Source: Bacillus nitratireducens (GTDB lineage Bacteria > Bacillota > Bacilli > Bacillales > Bacillaceae_G). Taken from it: 64,000 bases of DNA. Position 1 is the first letter of the stretch. Every line of letters starts with the position of its first letter. Below are positions 8,799 through 20,400 of the stretch, piece by piece. The stretch is from NCBI RefSeq assembly GCF_001884135.1, contig NZ_MAOC01000027.1, positions 124,001 to 188,000 on the forward strand, written 5' to 3'. The position numbers and the translations under genes are program-made. The notes beneath the pieces were generated by a model, which was given only the letters and a program-made list of their open reading frames with translations, was not told the origin of the DNA and did not search any database.

Positions 8799-8834
8799 CA
8801 CATATTCAAAAACGTAATCGTTTTTGAATATGTG
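8799..8834. repeat. Perfect 36-base hairpin (16-bp stem, TAAT loop)
   Basis: CACATATTCAAAAACG is followed by TAAT and its exact reverse complement. An AAGGAGG follows directly on the plus strand. It lies about 135 bases upstream of the ABC permease start. There is no T run; it could be an operator, an RNA structure or a mobile-element scar. Confidence 0.6.
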
Positions 8835-8917
8835 CAAGGAGGTATATGGCTTTAGATAGCATTGAATGAGAGCATATAAACCCATGCTTATTACGTAATT
8901 TCTATACAACAAATAAA

Positions 8918-8938
8918 AACCACCCTATTTGGATGGTT
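8918..8938 (-). terminator. Terminator-like hairpin, minus strand
   Basis: On the minus strand AACCATCC pairs with GGGTGGTT (one G-U) and is followed by TTTATTT. No gene directly upstream on that strand explains it. Confidence 0.5.
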
Positions 8939-9028
8939 ATATGTGTGCTTGTTAAATATGAAAATTCATTAAAGAATATGGAGGTTTATTGAAGTTGGTC
9001 AGATTTTCTAATAATAATATTGTGTTAA

Positions 9029-9062
9029 AAAGCCTAACTTATAATTTTATAAGTTAGGCTTT
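9029..9062. terminator. Symmetric terminator
   Basis: AAAGCCTAACTTATAA is repeated in reverse complement with a two-base loop. A and T runs flank it, so it could act in both directions. No gene is adjacent on the plus strand, so it may be left from a lost gene. Confidence 0.65.
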
Positions 9063-9178
9063 AATGCTATCTATAAGAAAAAGTTATAGAGACTCATAAT
9101 ATTTTATAATTTAACCTATTGTATTTAAACAAGTAAAATAAAAGTAACAAGTGCATATATTAAGGAGGTTTTTTAATA

Positions 9179-9640
9179 GTGACAGAAACTATAACATTTA
9201 GGATTGCAACGGCCGATGATTTAGATGAAATTGTAAAAATGCTTGCTGATGATGTTTTAGGAAATAAAAGAGAGCGCTATGAAACGCCACTCCCTGATAG
9301 TTATATAAGAGCATTTCACGCTATTGATTGTGATCCAAATAACGAGTTGATTGTAGCCTGTGATGGGACGGAGATTGTTGGTATTCAACAAATTACATTT
9401 ACGCCTTACATTGCACGTCAAGGGGGCTGGAGAGCTACAATTGAAGGTGTACGGACAGCCTCATCAAAACGTGGGAAAGGTATAGGAAGTAAACTTATTA
9501 AATGGGCTATTCAACGTGCTAAATTACGGGGATGTCATTTAGTACAGTTAACAACAGATAAAGAACGACAAGAAGCTTTACAATTTTATAAGAAATTAGG
9601 TTTTAAAGATTCTCATGAAGGATTAAAACTCTTTCTCTAA
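9179..9640 (+). CDS. GNAT-family N-acetyltransferase
   Basis: 153 residues with one GNAT fold. The acetyl-CoA loop is SSKRGKGIGSKLIKWA (the Q/R-x-x-G-x-G/A motif), and the C-terminal ALQFYKKLGF segment is typical. It starts at a GTG (9179) with AAGGAGG upstream. The acceptor is unknown. The gene is alone, with a terminator after about 165 bases. Confidence 0.88.
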   Translation: MTETITFRIATADDLDEIVKMLADDVLGNKRERYETPLPDSYIRAFHAIDCDPNNELIVACDGTEIVGIQQITFTPYIARQGGWRATIEGVRTASSKRGKGIGSKLIKWAIQRAKLRGCHLVQLTTDKERQEALQFYKKLGFKDSHEGLKLFL

Positions 9641-10033
9641 TGAATATAGCTATTTATATACCAAAAAGACGTGTATTGTAAGGTTAATTAATTACATTCT
9701 TCAAAATTATGGTAAATATCACTGTATTAGGTATACAAATTGACACATTGTCTTTCATATAAATTACGTCACTTCAAAAGGTGTACCTTTTGATACGAAA
9801 ATAAGAAAGTTAAAGCTCTCTTTTATGAATGAGAATATTAACTTTCTTTTTAGATTTTAGTAAAAATTATTTATAGTTTTATTTTATTGATAGCTTTATA
9901 ATATAATATACAAATTCCTCATCTGATTTATAATTCAAGCATCTACTATTAGGAAAAGAGAATATTTTATAATTAATTTACAGCATAAATTTTGTCCATC
10001 TTTTAGACGATATGTATTTTGGAGGAGGTTAAT
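9641..10033. other. Gene-free stretch
   Basis: Holds the terminator at 9805-9852 and the promoter region of the following hydrolase; otherwise I see nothing. Confidence 0.6.
9805..9852 (+). terminator. Rho-independent terminator
   Basis: GAAAGTTAA pairs with TTAACTTTC around an inner CTC/GAG stem, followed by TTTT. It serves the acetyltransferase gene. Confidence 0.75.
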
Positions 10034-11035
10034 TTGATTTTTTCAAAACTCATTGATCGATACGCCTTGTATGATTTGCACAAAAAAAGAAGTGTAGAGT
10101 TTCAGTATACTTCTCTTTCTAACACCTCACTATATATAAAGGACATAGAATTTTTTTATAAAGTAAAACCATCTCATATTCATTTTAACATTAAGCATTT
10201 AAAACAAGAAAAGGAATACATGGTTGGGCAATTCAAATATAAAAGCTCGGTTCAATCTGGTGATTCATGCAACGACTCTGTCACTGGGGAATTATTCTTA
10301 CATAAAAATGAAGATGCACCTCATGTCATCTTTGTTCACGGTTGGAGGATGGATTCTAACGAACGTGTCAAAAAAATATTCCATGACCATATGACCAACT
10401 TGAAGTGGAATATGTATTATTTCACTTTACCATATCATTTTGACAGAAAACCGAACCAATCCCTATACAGTGGAGAGTACATGGTAAGTGCCAATATTGA
10501 ACGAACTGTAGAAGCAACTAGACAAGGAGTAGCTGATTTACGAACTTTGATCAAATGGATTAAAGCAAATAAAAATGGTCCTTTGATTTTAATAGGAATC
10601 AGTTTAGGTGGAGTTATTACTAACTTAACATCTCTTGTTGAACCAGAAATTGATGTGTTAGCATCCATTTTTTACGCGAATCGACTCTCATATTCAATTT
10701 GGAAGACAAATCCAGGTAAATTTATTAGAGCAGACTTGGAACATCATGGTGTTACGTATGATGATTTAATAGCTTATTGGAAAATCACCGAACCGAGTCA
10801 AGCATTACCAAAAGTAAAAAAAGAAAATATTTTATTAATTTCAGGCAAGCACGATCTATATGTGCATTCTGAGGATACGGACTATTTGTGGGAATCCTGG
10901 GAAAGACCTACGCGATATATTTATACATGTGGGCATGCCGGAATTGTCCTTAAACGTAAAAAAATTGCATCTGATACTATCAATTTTATTCAGAATCGAT
11001 TGGACTCCCAAAACTTCCCCAAAGACATACCTTAA
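10034..11035 (+). CDS. Alpha/beta hydrolase superfamily protein
   Basis: About 333 residues. A hydrolase core starts near residue 95 (VIFVHGW, oxyanion region), followed by the nucleophile elbow GISLGG (Ser), the acid in SGKHDLYV (Asp) and the base in CGHAGIV (His). The first 90 residues are a family-specific cap or leader. The frame opens with a TTG at 10019, but that codon lies within the ribosome binding site. The TTG at 10034, five bases after GGAGGAGG, is the likely start. No membrane segment or signal peptide. Substrate unknown; a carboxylesterase or lipase-like role is plausible. Confidence 0.82.
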   Translation: MIFSKLIDRYALYDLHKKRSVEFQYTSLSNTSLYIKDIEFFYKVKPSHIHFNIKHLKQEKEYMVGQFKYKSSVQSGDSCNDSVTGELFLHKNEDAPHVIFVHGWRMDSNERVKKIFHDHMTNLKWNMYYFTLPYHFDRKPNQSLYSGEYMVSANIERTVEATRQGVADLRTLIKWIKANKNGPLILIGISLGGVITNLTSLVEPEIDVLASIFYANRLSYSIWKTNPGKFIRADLEHHGVTYDDLIAYWKITEPSQALPKVKKENILLISGKHDLYVHSEDTDYLWESWERPTRYIYTCGHAGIVLKRKKIASDTINFIQNRLDSQNFPKDIP

Positions 11036-11290
11036 AGTGAGGGATTACTAAGTATAGAATCTTATACTTGTAATCTTTCATTTTATACCAAGTTCATTTC
11101 ATATGGAAAAGGGTTACTCATCATTTTCACCAGTGGCTTATTTTTATAAAAAGAAATTATTGTTGTTGACCTTTTATATGCAATATTACATATAAAAATC
11201 TTTAATTGTTCTGTTATAATTTTAAGAGTAAATTATTCATCCATTAATTTACACCATCCATATCTACAGTTATGGAAACCCTAATTACAT

Positions 11291-11332
11291 AAAAAAAAGA
11301 GAAGAACCTTGGTGAGTTCTTCTCTTTTTTTT
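11291..11332. terminator. Strong bidirectional terminator
   Basis: AAAAAAAAGAGAAGAAC and its exact reverse complement flank an 8-base loop and end in a run of eight Ts. Confidence 0.88.
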
Positions 11333-11478
11333 ATTTTTTTAAGATTACTATCCAAAGTAATTATTGCAATTACTTTAAGCTGGCTTTTGAATTATAAATT
11401 CTGATTTTCATACTTCTTCATGAGTCTAGATAAGAAAAAAGAATCTACTCCTTTTCTAGCCAAATAAAAGGAATTTTT

Positions 11479-11673
11479 TTAAACAGTTATTTTATACTGT
11501 TCTCCTATATTAATGCCTGCCCATGAGTATTTCCCTGAATTATATATTAAGGAATGAAAATGTATTAATTCTTTCCGAGTATGAATTCGAATAGGTATCA
11601 CTTGCAATATGTCATTAAAATAAAAAGGATTATCACTTGGTTTAATTAGAAAACTAAGTGTACATAAATACAA
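11479..11673 (-). pseudogene. Open frame of 64 codons, possible gene remnant
   Basis: It reads as protein-like in its C-terminal half (IRIHTRKELIHFHSLIYNSG) but has no ribosome binding site before its ATG and no recognisable family. It may be the tail of a decayed gene. Low confidence that it is coding. Confidence 0.25.
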
Positions 11674-11879
11674 CGATATGAAAACACTTTGCTCCTAAAT
11701 CCACTACTTGTATTATTGGTTGCGTGAAACTCCTTCTTGAGAAAGGTTTTAATTTCTGAATATTCTGTTGACTGTTATCGCATATCCAATTTACAATTTA
11801 ATTGTGATGTTCTTTCACAATTAAACTACTTAGAACACACTTCATTTATTTGAAAACAATTACAAATAGAGGTGCTAAA

Positions 11880-12836
11880 ATGAAAACAAGAGTAAATCCA
11901 GAGTTATTACAAGGGTTAGAGATGTTTCCAGATCTCGATTTACGCCCGGAAAACTTGCAAGCAATCAGAGAAGGAATAGCTCAAATGAGACCACCTACCG
12001 TTGTTGATGACTCCCTTTCGTTAACAGATGAAGTCATTGTTGGACCAGATGCTAATTCGTTACCATTAAGAATTTATCGCCCAAAATCAAATCATGAATC
12101 TTTACCTGTCTTATTATGGATACATGGTGGTGGTTATATCTTAGGGTCTATAGATGATAACGATGATACTTGTATGAGGTTTGCAAAAGAAGCTGGCTGT
12201 GTGGTCGTATCTGTAGACTACCGCTTAGCTCCTGAACATCCTTACCCAGCACCAATTGAAGATTGTTATTCAGCTTTAAAATGGATTGCTGATAATGCAG
12301 AGTCATTAAACATTGATTCGAATCGAATTGGGGTTGCAGGAGTAAGCGCTGGAGGTGGACTAACAGCAGCATTATCATTATTAGCCCGAGATCGAAAATA
12401 TCCTTCGATTTGTTTACAAATGCCACTCTATCCAATGATTGATGATCGAAATAATACACCTTCAGCCAATGAAATTAAAGAGGGATTTGTTTGGAATCAA
12501 AAGGCAAATGAAGCTGGTTGGAAAATGTATTTAGGAAAAATGTATGGAGCGGATCATATCCCTGCCTATGCAGCACCTTCTCGAGCAGAGGATTATAGTG
12601 ATTTGCCATATACTTATACATTTGTTGGTCAATTAGATCCATTCCGTAGTGAAACATTGACCTATGTAAGCAAACTAGCGCAAGCTGGTGTTGATGTCGA
12701 ATTTCATTTATATCCAAATTCCTATCACTGGTTTGAAGGATTAAATCCAAATGCTGATGTATCTATTTACGCTGTGAACGAAATGGTACAAGCAGTAAAG
12801 ACTGGTTTCAAAAGAGTATCTAAGGTTGAGGCCTAA
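11880..12836 (+). CDS. Esterase/lipase of the hormone-sensitive lipase (HSL) family
   Basis: 318 residues. The HSL signature HGGG (82-85, oxyanion hole) precedes the nucleophile elbow GVSAGGG (Ser156). Asp253 (GQLDPF) and His283 (SYHWFEG) complete the triad. YRLAPEHPYPAPIED is typical of the family. No signal peptide, so it is a cytoplasmic carboxylesterase acting on short acyl esters. I place the start at the ATG at 11880 because AGAGGTG precedes it; an ATG ten codons upstream lacks a site. It converges on the decarboxylase gene and shares the hairpin at 12871-12899. Confidence 0.92.
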   Translation: MKTRVNPELLQGLEMFPDLDLRPENLQAIREGIAQMRPPTVVDDSLSLTDEVIVGPDANSLPLRIYRPKSNHESLPVLLWIHGGGYILGSIDDNDDTCMRFAKEAGCVVVSVDYRLAPEHPYPAPIEDCYSALKWIADNAESLNIDSNRIGVAGVSAGGGLTAALSLLARDRKYPSICLQMPLYPMIDDRNNTPSANEIKEGFVWNQKANEAGWKMYLGKMYGADHIPAYAAPSRAEDYSDLPYTYTFVGQLDPFRSETLTYVSKLAQAGVDVEFHLYPNSYHWFEGLNPNADVSIYAVNEMVQAVKTGFKRVSKVEA

Positions 12837-12870
12837 TCCCTTTACTAGAAAAACACTCGTAAATAGTATA

Positions 12871-12899
12871 ATAGCCGATTCTCATTTAGAATCGGCTAT
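12871..12899. terminator. Shared hairpin between convergent genes
   Basis: ATAGCCGATTCT and its exact reverse complement around CATTT. The flanks are not T-rich, but its position between two stop codons supports a terminator role in both directions. Confidence 0.7.
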
Positions 12900-12924
12900 T
12901 AATATGTAAAATTCACCTAATATA

Positions 12925-14379
12925 TCAAGGTTGAGAAACAGATATAAGATGTTTAGGCGATGTGTTTATTTCCTCTGCCAACGCCTTAATGCTCATCATG
13001 ATTTGAAGTATTTCTTCTAATGTTGTCCTCGGGTTGATAGAGCAAAGTCGAATTACTACTTTTTCTTTTAATTTAGTCGTACTTAGCATAGCAAATCCTC
13101 TTTGATTAATTTCTTCCACCAGTTTTTTGTTTATTTCATGAATTGTTTCTGTAGACGTTCGCTTACAAGGAATATAACGAAAAGTAACAATTCCTAATTG
13201 GGCAGGTGTTACTACTTCCCAATCTTTTTCTTTCCTTAAAAACTCTTCAACTTGTTCAGCCAACATAATACCATGATCAATTGCCTCACGAAAAGCTGTG
13301 ACTCCAAATGCTTTAAAAGAAAGCCATACCTTTAATGCCCTAAATCTACGAGAAAGTTCAATTCCACGCTCCCCAAAATTCACTTTTTCTTCTATATTAG
13401 TTTCCGTATCCTTAATATACTCTGGGATCATACGGAACGTTTCACTTAAATATTGGCTATTTCGAATAAGTACACAACCAACATCATAAGGCTGAAAAAG
13501 CCATTTATGCGGGTCTAACGTCAAAGAATCAGCACGATGAATTCCTCTTAACAACTCCCTTCCTTTTTCACTGAGAATTGCTGCAGCCCCATAAGCACCA
13601 TCCGCGTGTAGCCATACATCTTCATCACCACATAGATCAGCCAATTCATCGAGGGAGTCCACCGCTCCGCAATTCGTTGTCCCTGCATTAGCAATAACAC
13701 AAAATGGTTTTTTCCCTTTTAATCGATCTTCTTTTATTTGCTTTCTTAAAGTACTAACTGAAATTCTTAAATCTTCATCTGTTTCAATTCGGCAAATTTG
13801 ATGATGTTTAAAACCTAATACTTTAAGTGCTCGATCTACAGAAAAATGAGTTTGGTTAGAAAAATACACAACGGCATTTTCTATGTCATTATTCAGCTTG
13901 ACCTGTCTCGCTACAGTAAGTGCCGTCAAATTAGCCATGGAACCACCACTGACAAATAGCCCTTCAGCTGAATCAGGGAATCCTAGCATTGATTTTAACC
14001 AGTTGATTGTCGTTAATTCAATTTGTTCAGCACCTGCACCTACTATCCAAGCTGTAGGAAATACATTAAACCCACTTGCTAAAAAATCTGCTACTACACC
14101 AACATAATTATTAGGACCTGGCACAAAAGCCATAAAATGAGGATGATCCACATGAGTAATTTGATTAAACACATTGTTATTAAGAAAATGAAGTAACTCT
14201 TTTGGATTGGATCCGTTTTCTGGAATCGTTTCAATTAGCTTGTCTCTAAAAATATTACTATCAATCGTTTCCGAAACTGGTTTACTTTTTAAATGATTCA
14301 TATGATCAACAATCAAGTCCACCGCTTGATATCCTAACTGACGCATCTCTTCGGCTGATAACTGCAAGTTTTTTGTCAT
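12925..14379 (-). CDS. PLP-dependent aromatic amino acid decarboxylase (amine supplier of the NRPS cluster)
   Basis: 484 residues, a group II pyridoxal-phosphate decarboxylase. Visible landmarks are HPHFMAF near residue 80, the His of QTHFS (178), NAGTTNCGAVD (231-241), the PLP-binding Asp of HADGAYG (260), and the Schiff-base lysine of LDPHKWL (Lys292). The length matches aromatic L-amino acid decarboxylases (tryptophan, tyrosine, phenylalanine). It lies 55 bases downstream of the NRPS in the same direction, behind a hairpin. Inference: it makes an amine such as tryptamine or phenethylamine, used as the nucleophile that releases the NRPS product. The exact amino acid cannot be read from the sequence. 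Confidence 0.9.
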   Translation of the reverse strand: MTKNLQLSAEEMRQLGYQAVDLIVDHMNHLKSKPVSETIDSNIFRDKLIETIPENGSNPKELLHFLNNNVFNQITHVDHPHFMAFVPGPNNYVGVVADFLASGFNVFPTAWIVGAGAEQIELTTINWLKSMLGFPDSAEGLFVSGGSMANLTALTVARQVKLNNDIENAVVYFSNQTHFSVDRALKVLGFKHHQICRIETDEDLRISVSTLRKQIKEDRLKGKKPFCVIANAGTTNCGAVDSLDELADLCGDEDVWLHADGAYGAAAILSEKGRELLRGIHRADSLTLDPHKWLFQPYDVGCVLIRNSQYLSETFRMIPEYIKDTETNIEEKVNFGERGIELSRRFRALKVWLSFKAFGVTAFREAIDHGIMLAEQVEEFLRKEKDWEVVTPAQLGIVTFRYIPCKRTSTETIHEINKKLVEEINQRGFAMLSTTKLKEKVVIRLCSINPRTTLEEILQIMMSIKALAEEINTSPKHLISVSQP

Positions 14380-14402
14380 TTGGTTTACTCCTATTCTATT
14401 TA

Positions 14403-14428
14403 AAAAGGCGAGTTCTTGCTCGCCTTTT
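14403..14428 (-). terminator. Hairpin between NRPS and decarboxylase genes
   Basis: AAAAGGCGAG and its exact reverse complement flank a 6-base loop. On the minus strand it is followed by a short T run. It lies directly after the NRPS stop and could lower transcription of the decarboxylase by partial termination. Confidence 0.75.
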
Positions 14429-14434
14429 CATTTT

Positions 14435-17400
14435 TTATAATTTGTAATCACCGATTGCCTGTATTGGATTTTGAAGAATCCTGTTGATTAACTGATGGAT
14501 GTGATTCAATATTTCCTGTATTTTCTCCGCTTCATATACGGATTGATCATATCCAAACTTTATTGTAAGTTTCTCTTCAGGGAAACACATAATTCCATAC
14601 TTTACATGAGGCTCATCAACAACTTCGTAATCTGTGATGGCAAAATTTCTGTTTTCATTTGAAGAAAAGATAGCTGAGTTAGTCGGATAGTTTTCAAAAA
14701 CCCAAAGATGGTCAGTCAACTCAGTTTTTAATTCACTTTGTTTTTGTATATCAACAAATGAATAGTATGCATACTCATTACATTTCAATGTTTCTAGTTG
14801 TACTTTTTGCAGGAAGTCCACAAAAGATTGCGTTTCTGTCCATGCTAGTCGGATAGGCAAAACATTTGTGAACAGACCGAACATATTTTCAATCCCTTCT
14901 ACTTCGGGAGGTCTGACTGATACTAGATTAGGTAGTACTACTTCTCTCATTCCGTTGTATTTGCCAAGCAATATTCCCCATACAGCTAGTAATGCCGAAT
15001 TCATAGTTATATTGTTTTTAGTTACAAATGTCTGTAACTGATTAGTCAAATCCTTATCTAATATTAAATCCATAAATGTGAAATTTAACCCTTCACTTTG
15101 AGTTGATACTTTCTGTTTAGGAATACTAATTTTTCGATTGTATCCTGATAAATAATCCCGCCAAAAATGACGTGCTTTCTCATGATCTCGTGCTACAGTC
15201 CAATCTATGAATGTCTCAAAAGGTTTCACCATAGGTAACTCTGCCGTAGTTCCCGCATTTATTGTTTCATAGAGCTGGAATAATTCGTCTATCAAAATGC
15301 TGACGCTCCAACCATCACATAATAGATGATGGGAACTCCAAACCACCTTATGCTCGTTATTTCCTAGTTGGAATATACAGAGACGGGTCATGAGTTCATC
15401 TTTTTTGAATCCTTGACTTAAATTTTCATTCATCCACTGGTCTAGGAATTCTTGCTGTTCTTGTTTCGTCATCTCAATCAAGTTTTTTATCTCTGAAATC
15501 ATTTGAATATCGTGTAGAACAGCTTGCCAAGGTTGTGCTTGTTCATCTTGCACAATTATCGTCCTTAAAGAATCATGACGATCAACTAATTGTTGGAAAC
15601 ACTGAATAAAGAGATTAATATCCAGCTCCCCCTCAAGTGCCCAAATTGTTTGTTCGAAATATGCATTTGTATCAGGTTCAGTCGCAGCATGTTCATAAAT
15701 AACTTCCTGGAAAGGTGCCAATGGGTAAATACGTTCTATTTTTATTTCTGGCATTTTTTCTTGTATTTTGATAAGTGTATGTTGATTAAGTTGTTTATCT
15801 TTAACATTTAGTGATGTAACTTTATTATCGTTCATTTTGTTTACATCACTTGTTTGCGAATTTGGAAGATGATCAAGCTTTTTAACGAATTGAACCATGT
15901 CTCCTAATATAGGAAATGAAAATAAATTTTTTGGCTCTAGCTCAAATCCTTGTCTATACAGTCTGACGGAAACTTGAATCGCTTTTATCGAATCTCCACC
16001 TAAGGCAAAGAAATGATCATTTACTCCAATACGATCTACTTTGAGTACTTCTTGCCAAACACTAGTTAATATTTTTTCCATTTCAGTTTTTGGAGCAATA
16101 AATACTTCATTTGTTTGTTTCTCCGGAGTAGGGAGCGCTTTTCTATCTAATTTCCCGTTTGGAGTCAAGGGCAATTGTTCCAAATAAACAAAATAAGAAG
16201 GAATCATGTAATCTGGCAAGTGATCTCGCAAATGCTTTCGTAGTTCTGTTGTGCTAATATTTTGCTCAGTTACCACATATGCGACTAAAAATTTTATACC
16301 ATACTCATCTGTCTGATCAATCACTACTGCATGTTCGACTTGTTTGTAAGTGAGAAGACAATGGGCGATTTCTTCTAACTCTACTCGATATCCTTGAATT
16401 TTAACTTGATAATCTTGGCGGCCTAAAAATTCAATATATCCCTCAGGATGCATTTTTCCACAGTCTCCTGTCTTGTAAATAAGACCAAAATCAGAATGTG
16501 ATACAAATGCTTCATTTGTTTTCTGTTCATCATTTAAATATCCTTTAGCAAGGCCCATTCCCCCGATATATAAATCTCCAATTACACCAACAGGGCACAT
16601 TTTCTTTTCATAGTTCAACACATAATACGTTTGGTTTGCCAAAGGTATCCCATATGGAATACTCTTCCAATTCGATCCCACCTGTTTGACTGGATAATAA
16701 ATTGACCAAATCGATGCTTCTGTTGCTCCTCCGAGTGAAACTACTTCCGCAATCGGAAAATGTCGTTTTATTTTTTCTGGTAAAGAAAGTGGAATCCAAT
16801 CTCCACTATGTAAAACTAAACGCAAGGAAGAATGTTCAAAATGAGAACCTACTTGATCTAATGCCAAATCCATAATTGCAGGTACTGTATTCCAAATTGT
16901 AATTCCTCTACGTTCGACAGTACGGATTAATTCTTGCATGTCTCTTGGGTCACGAATCATTACCAACATTGCACCTGTGCTTAACGTTCCGAAAATATCG
17001 TATACAGATAAGTCAAAACACATAGAAGAAATACCAATAATACGATCATCTTCATTTACCTGATATTTTTGATTAATATCTTGAATGGTATTTGTAACGG
17101 CTTGGTGAGTAATAATTACTCCTTTCGGTTTTCCTGTACTTCCTGAAGTGTAGATAATATAGGCAAGATCTTCCGGACCAGCAATAGCAGGCATATCTTT
17201 TGTTGTATATAATGACAAGTGGTTTTCTGCATAAAGACTAGATTCTAATACAAGTTTGCATGAGCTATTTTCTAAAATATATGTTTGGCGATCTGAAGGA
17301 TGGTCGGGATCAATTGGAACATAAGCGGCACCTGCTTTTAAAATACCTATCATATTAGCAATTGTGTCAACTCGTCTTTGTGCTAAAAGACCAACTTTGT

Positions 17401-20400
17401 CACCTAGACCAATTCCTTGTTCTTTTAAAAAGTGCGCAACTTGATTGGAGCGCTTATGAAGCTCCGAGTATGTTAAGTAGTCTTGTTCAAAAACTACTGC
17501 TACTTCATCCGGTGTACGTTTTACTTGGTCTGTAAATAATTGATATAAAGTAGTCGACGGTATTTTTTCTGTTGTCTCATTGTATTGCTCAATTAAAGCA
17601 TGGTCTGACTCTTTCATCTGCAAAGATGTTACGTCACTTTGTTTCACTAATTGTTCCAATAAGTCAACAAATTGGTGAAACATCGCTTCTATCACATCAA
17701 CATCAAACAATTCTTCAACATAGTTCCAGCTAATTAATAACTTTCCATTTTTTTCAATTACCACATTATCCAAATACACTTGTGGAGTCCGAGCATGAAT
17801 ATGGCGAAGTGAACCAAGCTGTTCCCAAGCAAAAGCCCCCGCACCTGCTAGCATCGAGGTGAAAACAATTGGCATAACTGCTTTTGGCGTCATTTGATGA
17901 TATCGAGTAAAATCTCGAATGAAATTAACTCCATCGTAATGGCGATGTTCGAGACCATCTAATAAAGTAGATTGCGTTTCTTTTACTCTAGTAAAGAAAG
18001 TTTGATCTGGATTCACATCAACATCCAACAAGATGAGTGAAGTGAAATCTCCCACAATTTGCTCTACTTCTTCATGAACAGGATAACGGTTAAATACAGT
18101 CAAATTAATTGCCAATCGACGTTGATTACTCCAATATGCCAATACATCACCATATATTGTACAAAGCAGAGCCGAAGGAGTTACTTCTTTCTCTTGTGCT
18201 AACTTTCGTAGCTTTTTCCATATTTCATTATCCAGGATCTTAGTAAGTGATTGGAACTTAGGAGTAGCAATCTCTGCCGGATCCTTTTTTAACAGCAAAG
18301 AAGGCGCAAACGGAAAGTCAGGAAGCTTACTTGTCCAATAATCTTTTGCTGTTTTATATTCTGTACTTTGTTCCAGTTCATCATAGATAAACATGTAATC
18401 TTGAAAATCAAAAGATAGAGGTTCTAACCTTTGCTCTGGTTTATAATAATAATGAAACAAATCCTGTCCAACGATGTTCATGCTTGCTCCGTCCATTAAT
18501 AAAGCATCGTATCGAAAACATAATAAATACGTGTCTTCTTTTAAAAGAAAGGCTTTTAATTCAAACAAAGGCCATTGCCCTAAAGGAAATACATGATTAG
18601 TCATTCGAGAACGTTCTTCTTGTAAGCGAGCATTTTGATTCCTATCATCTAAATCTATGAGGCTCACTATTTCAATCTCGTAATCAGGAACGCTTTTTAA
18701 TATTTGCTGTTCTCCCTCTGGTAAAATTACAGCTCGTAACATCGGATGACGTTGAATTACCTTTTGAAAACTTTTTGAAAGACGATTGATATTCAATTCT
18801 GTTTCATATTCAAAATAAGTTTGAGGTGAAATACCACTTAATTCAAACTGTGAATTCCGTCCTAACATGTACGCTGTCTGAACCTCTGTTAAGGGAAATG
18901 GCTTAGACAAATCTTTAACATGGGTTAGTCTATTTTCAAAGTTTTCCGTTTTATGCTCTAACTTTACACAATTACTAAGTTGAGCAATCGTGGGATGCTT
19001 AAAAAAATCTGTTGTACTTATTTTTAAGCAGTCTTTTCTTAATAAATTAATTACCTGAAGTGCTTTAATCGATTCTCCTTTTAAAGCAAAAAAATTATCA
19101 TGAATACCGATTCCCTCAATCTCCATAACTTTTTCCCATGCATGCACCAATTTTTGTTCAATTTCATTGCGCGGGGCAACGTATGGAATTGATACATAAT
19201 CTGTTTGTGTTATCTCTAATAACCTTTTCCTATCTACTTTCCCATTTGGATTCAACGGAATCTCTTCCACCTGAATCATTTTTTCAGGAATCATAAACTC
19301 AGGTAATTTATCACTTAAATATTTTCTGATTTCATCAAAAGAGACCTTATTATCCGATACATAGTACACAGCTAATAATTTCCTATTTCCATATACTTGA
19401 TCAACAACGATAGCTTGGTTTATTTCTGGATATTCCCTTAACTGGCTTTCGATTTCTCTTAATTCAATCCGATATCCCCGAATTTTCACTTGATGATCCA
19501 TTCGACCTAGATATTCAAGTTCTCCATTAGGCAACCAACGAACGAGATCACCCGTATGATACATCATTTCTCCTGCTGTAAAAGGACTCGGTACAAACTT
19601 TTCATCTGTCAGTTTAGATTTCCCAAGATATCCTCGTGCTACCGCCACGCCACCAATGCAGAGTTCACCCGGAATTCCAAATGGTTTTAATTGACCATAC
19701 TTATTCAATATATAGGAATGATAATTCGGGTTGGGACTTCCAATCGTAACTTCTTTGGCAGAGCTCAAATCCTTTACTGTTGCACAAATGGTTGTTTCTG
19801 TAGGACCATAAATATTTAAAATTGTCGCTTCACTGATGCATCGAATTTTTTCAACCAAATCAATGGAAAATGCTTCTCCTGCTAACAAAATAGATTTTAA
19901 ATCTTTTAGAAAATTTGCCCCTTCTGGATCACTCAAAATCACTTCCATTCGCGATGGCGTTGATTCCCATAAATCCACCTTATGTTCTTTGACCAAATAA
20001 GCTAATTCTTTTGTTGCGAACTGATCCTCTGTAGCAATAATTACTTTCGAACCTTGTGTTAAAGGCAGACATATTTCTAACAAGGAGATATCAAAAGATA
20101 CACTAGCAAGAAACAAGAATGACTGATTATCTTTTACTTTTTCTCTCATTACACTTAAAAAATGGACAAGAGATTTCTGTTCTACCATTACCCCTTTTGG
20201 ATTCCCTGTCGATCCCGATGTGTAAATAACATAAGCTAAATCATTAGGATAACTTTCTCGAACTAAATTACTTTCCTCACCTTGGAAGAGATATTCCTCA
20301 TCAAGATACAGCACTTCACCCGCAAATTGCGGCAATTCTACTTCTGTTCGCTTGCTCAGTAAACATTTCGCTTGACTATCTTGTAACATATATTCAATTC

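Larger units (their letters stand above)
8665..9178. other. Gene-free stretch with three hairpins
   Basis: About 510 bases between divergent genes. It holds a 16-bp perfect hairpin (8799-8834), a minus-strand terminator-like hairpin (8918-8938) and a strong symmetric hairpin (9029-9062). Very short frames with ribosome binding sites occur (for example ATG after AAGGAGG at 8847), but none is long enough to call. Confidence 0.6.
11036..11879. other. Gene-poor stretch of about 840 bases
   Basis: Contains one very strong terminator (11291-11332) and an open frame of doubtful meaning on the minus strand (11479-11673). The terminator is far from the stop at 11035, which suggests that a gene was lost here. 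Confidence 0.55.

Noticed and set aside
12148-12750. Long open frames on the minus strand inside the HSL esterase gene
   Set aside because: They lie fully opposite a gene with intact catalytic motifs, have no ribosome binding site and no family resemblance.
14435-14900. Idea that the last NRPS domain is an epimerisation domain
   Set aside because: The motif is HHLLCDG, the condensation type, and the epimerase-specific sequence around it is absent.
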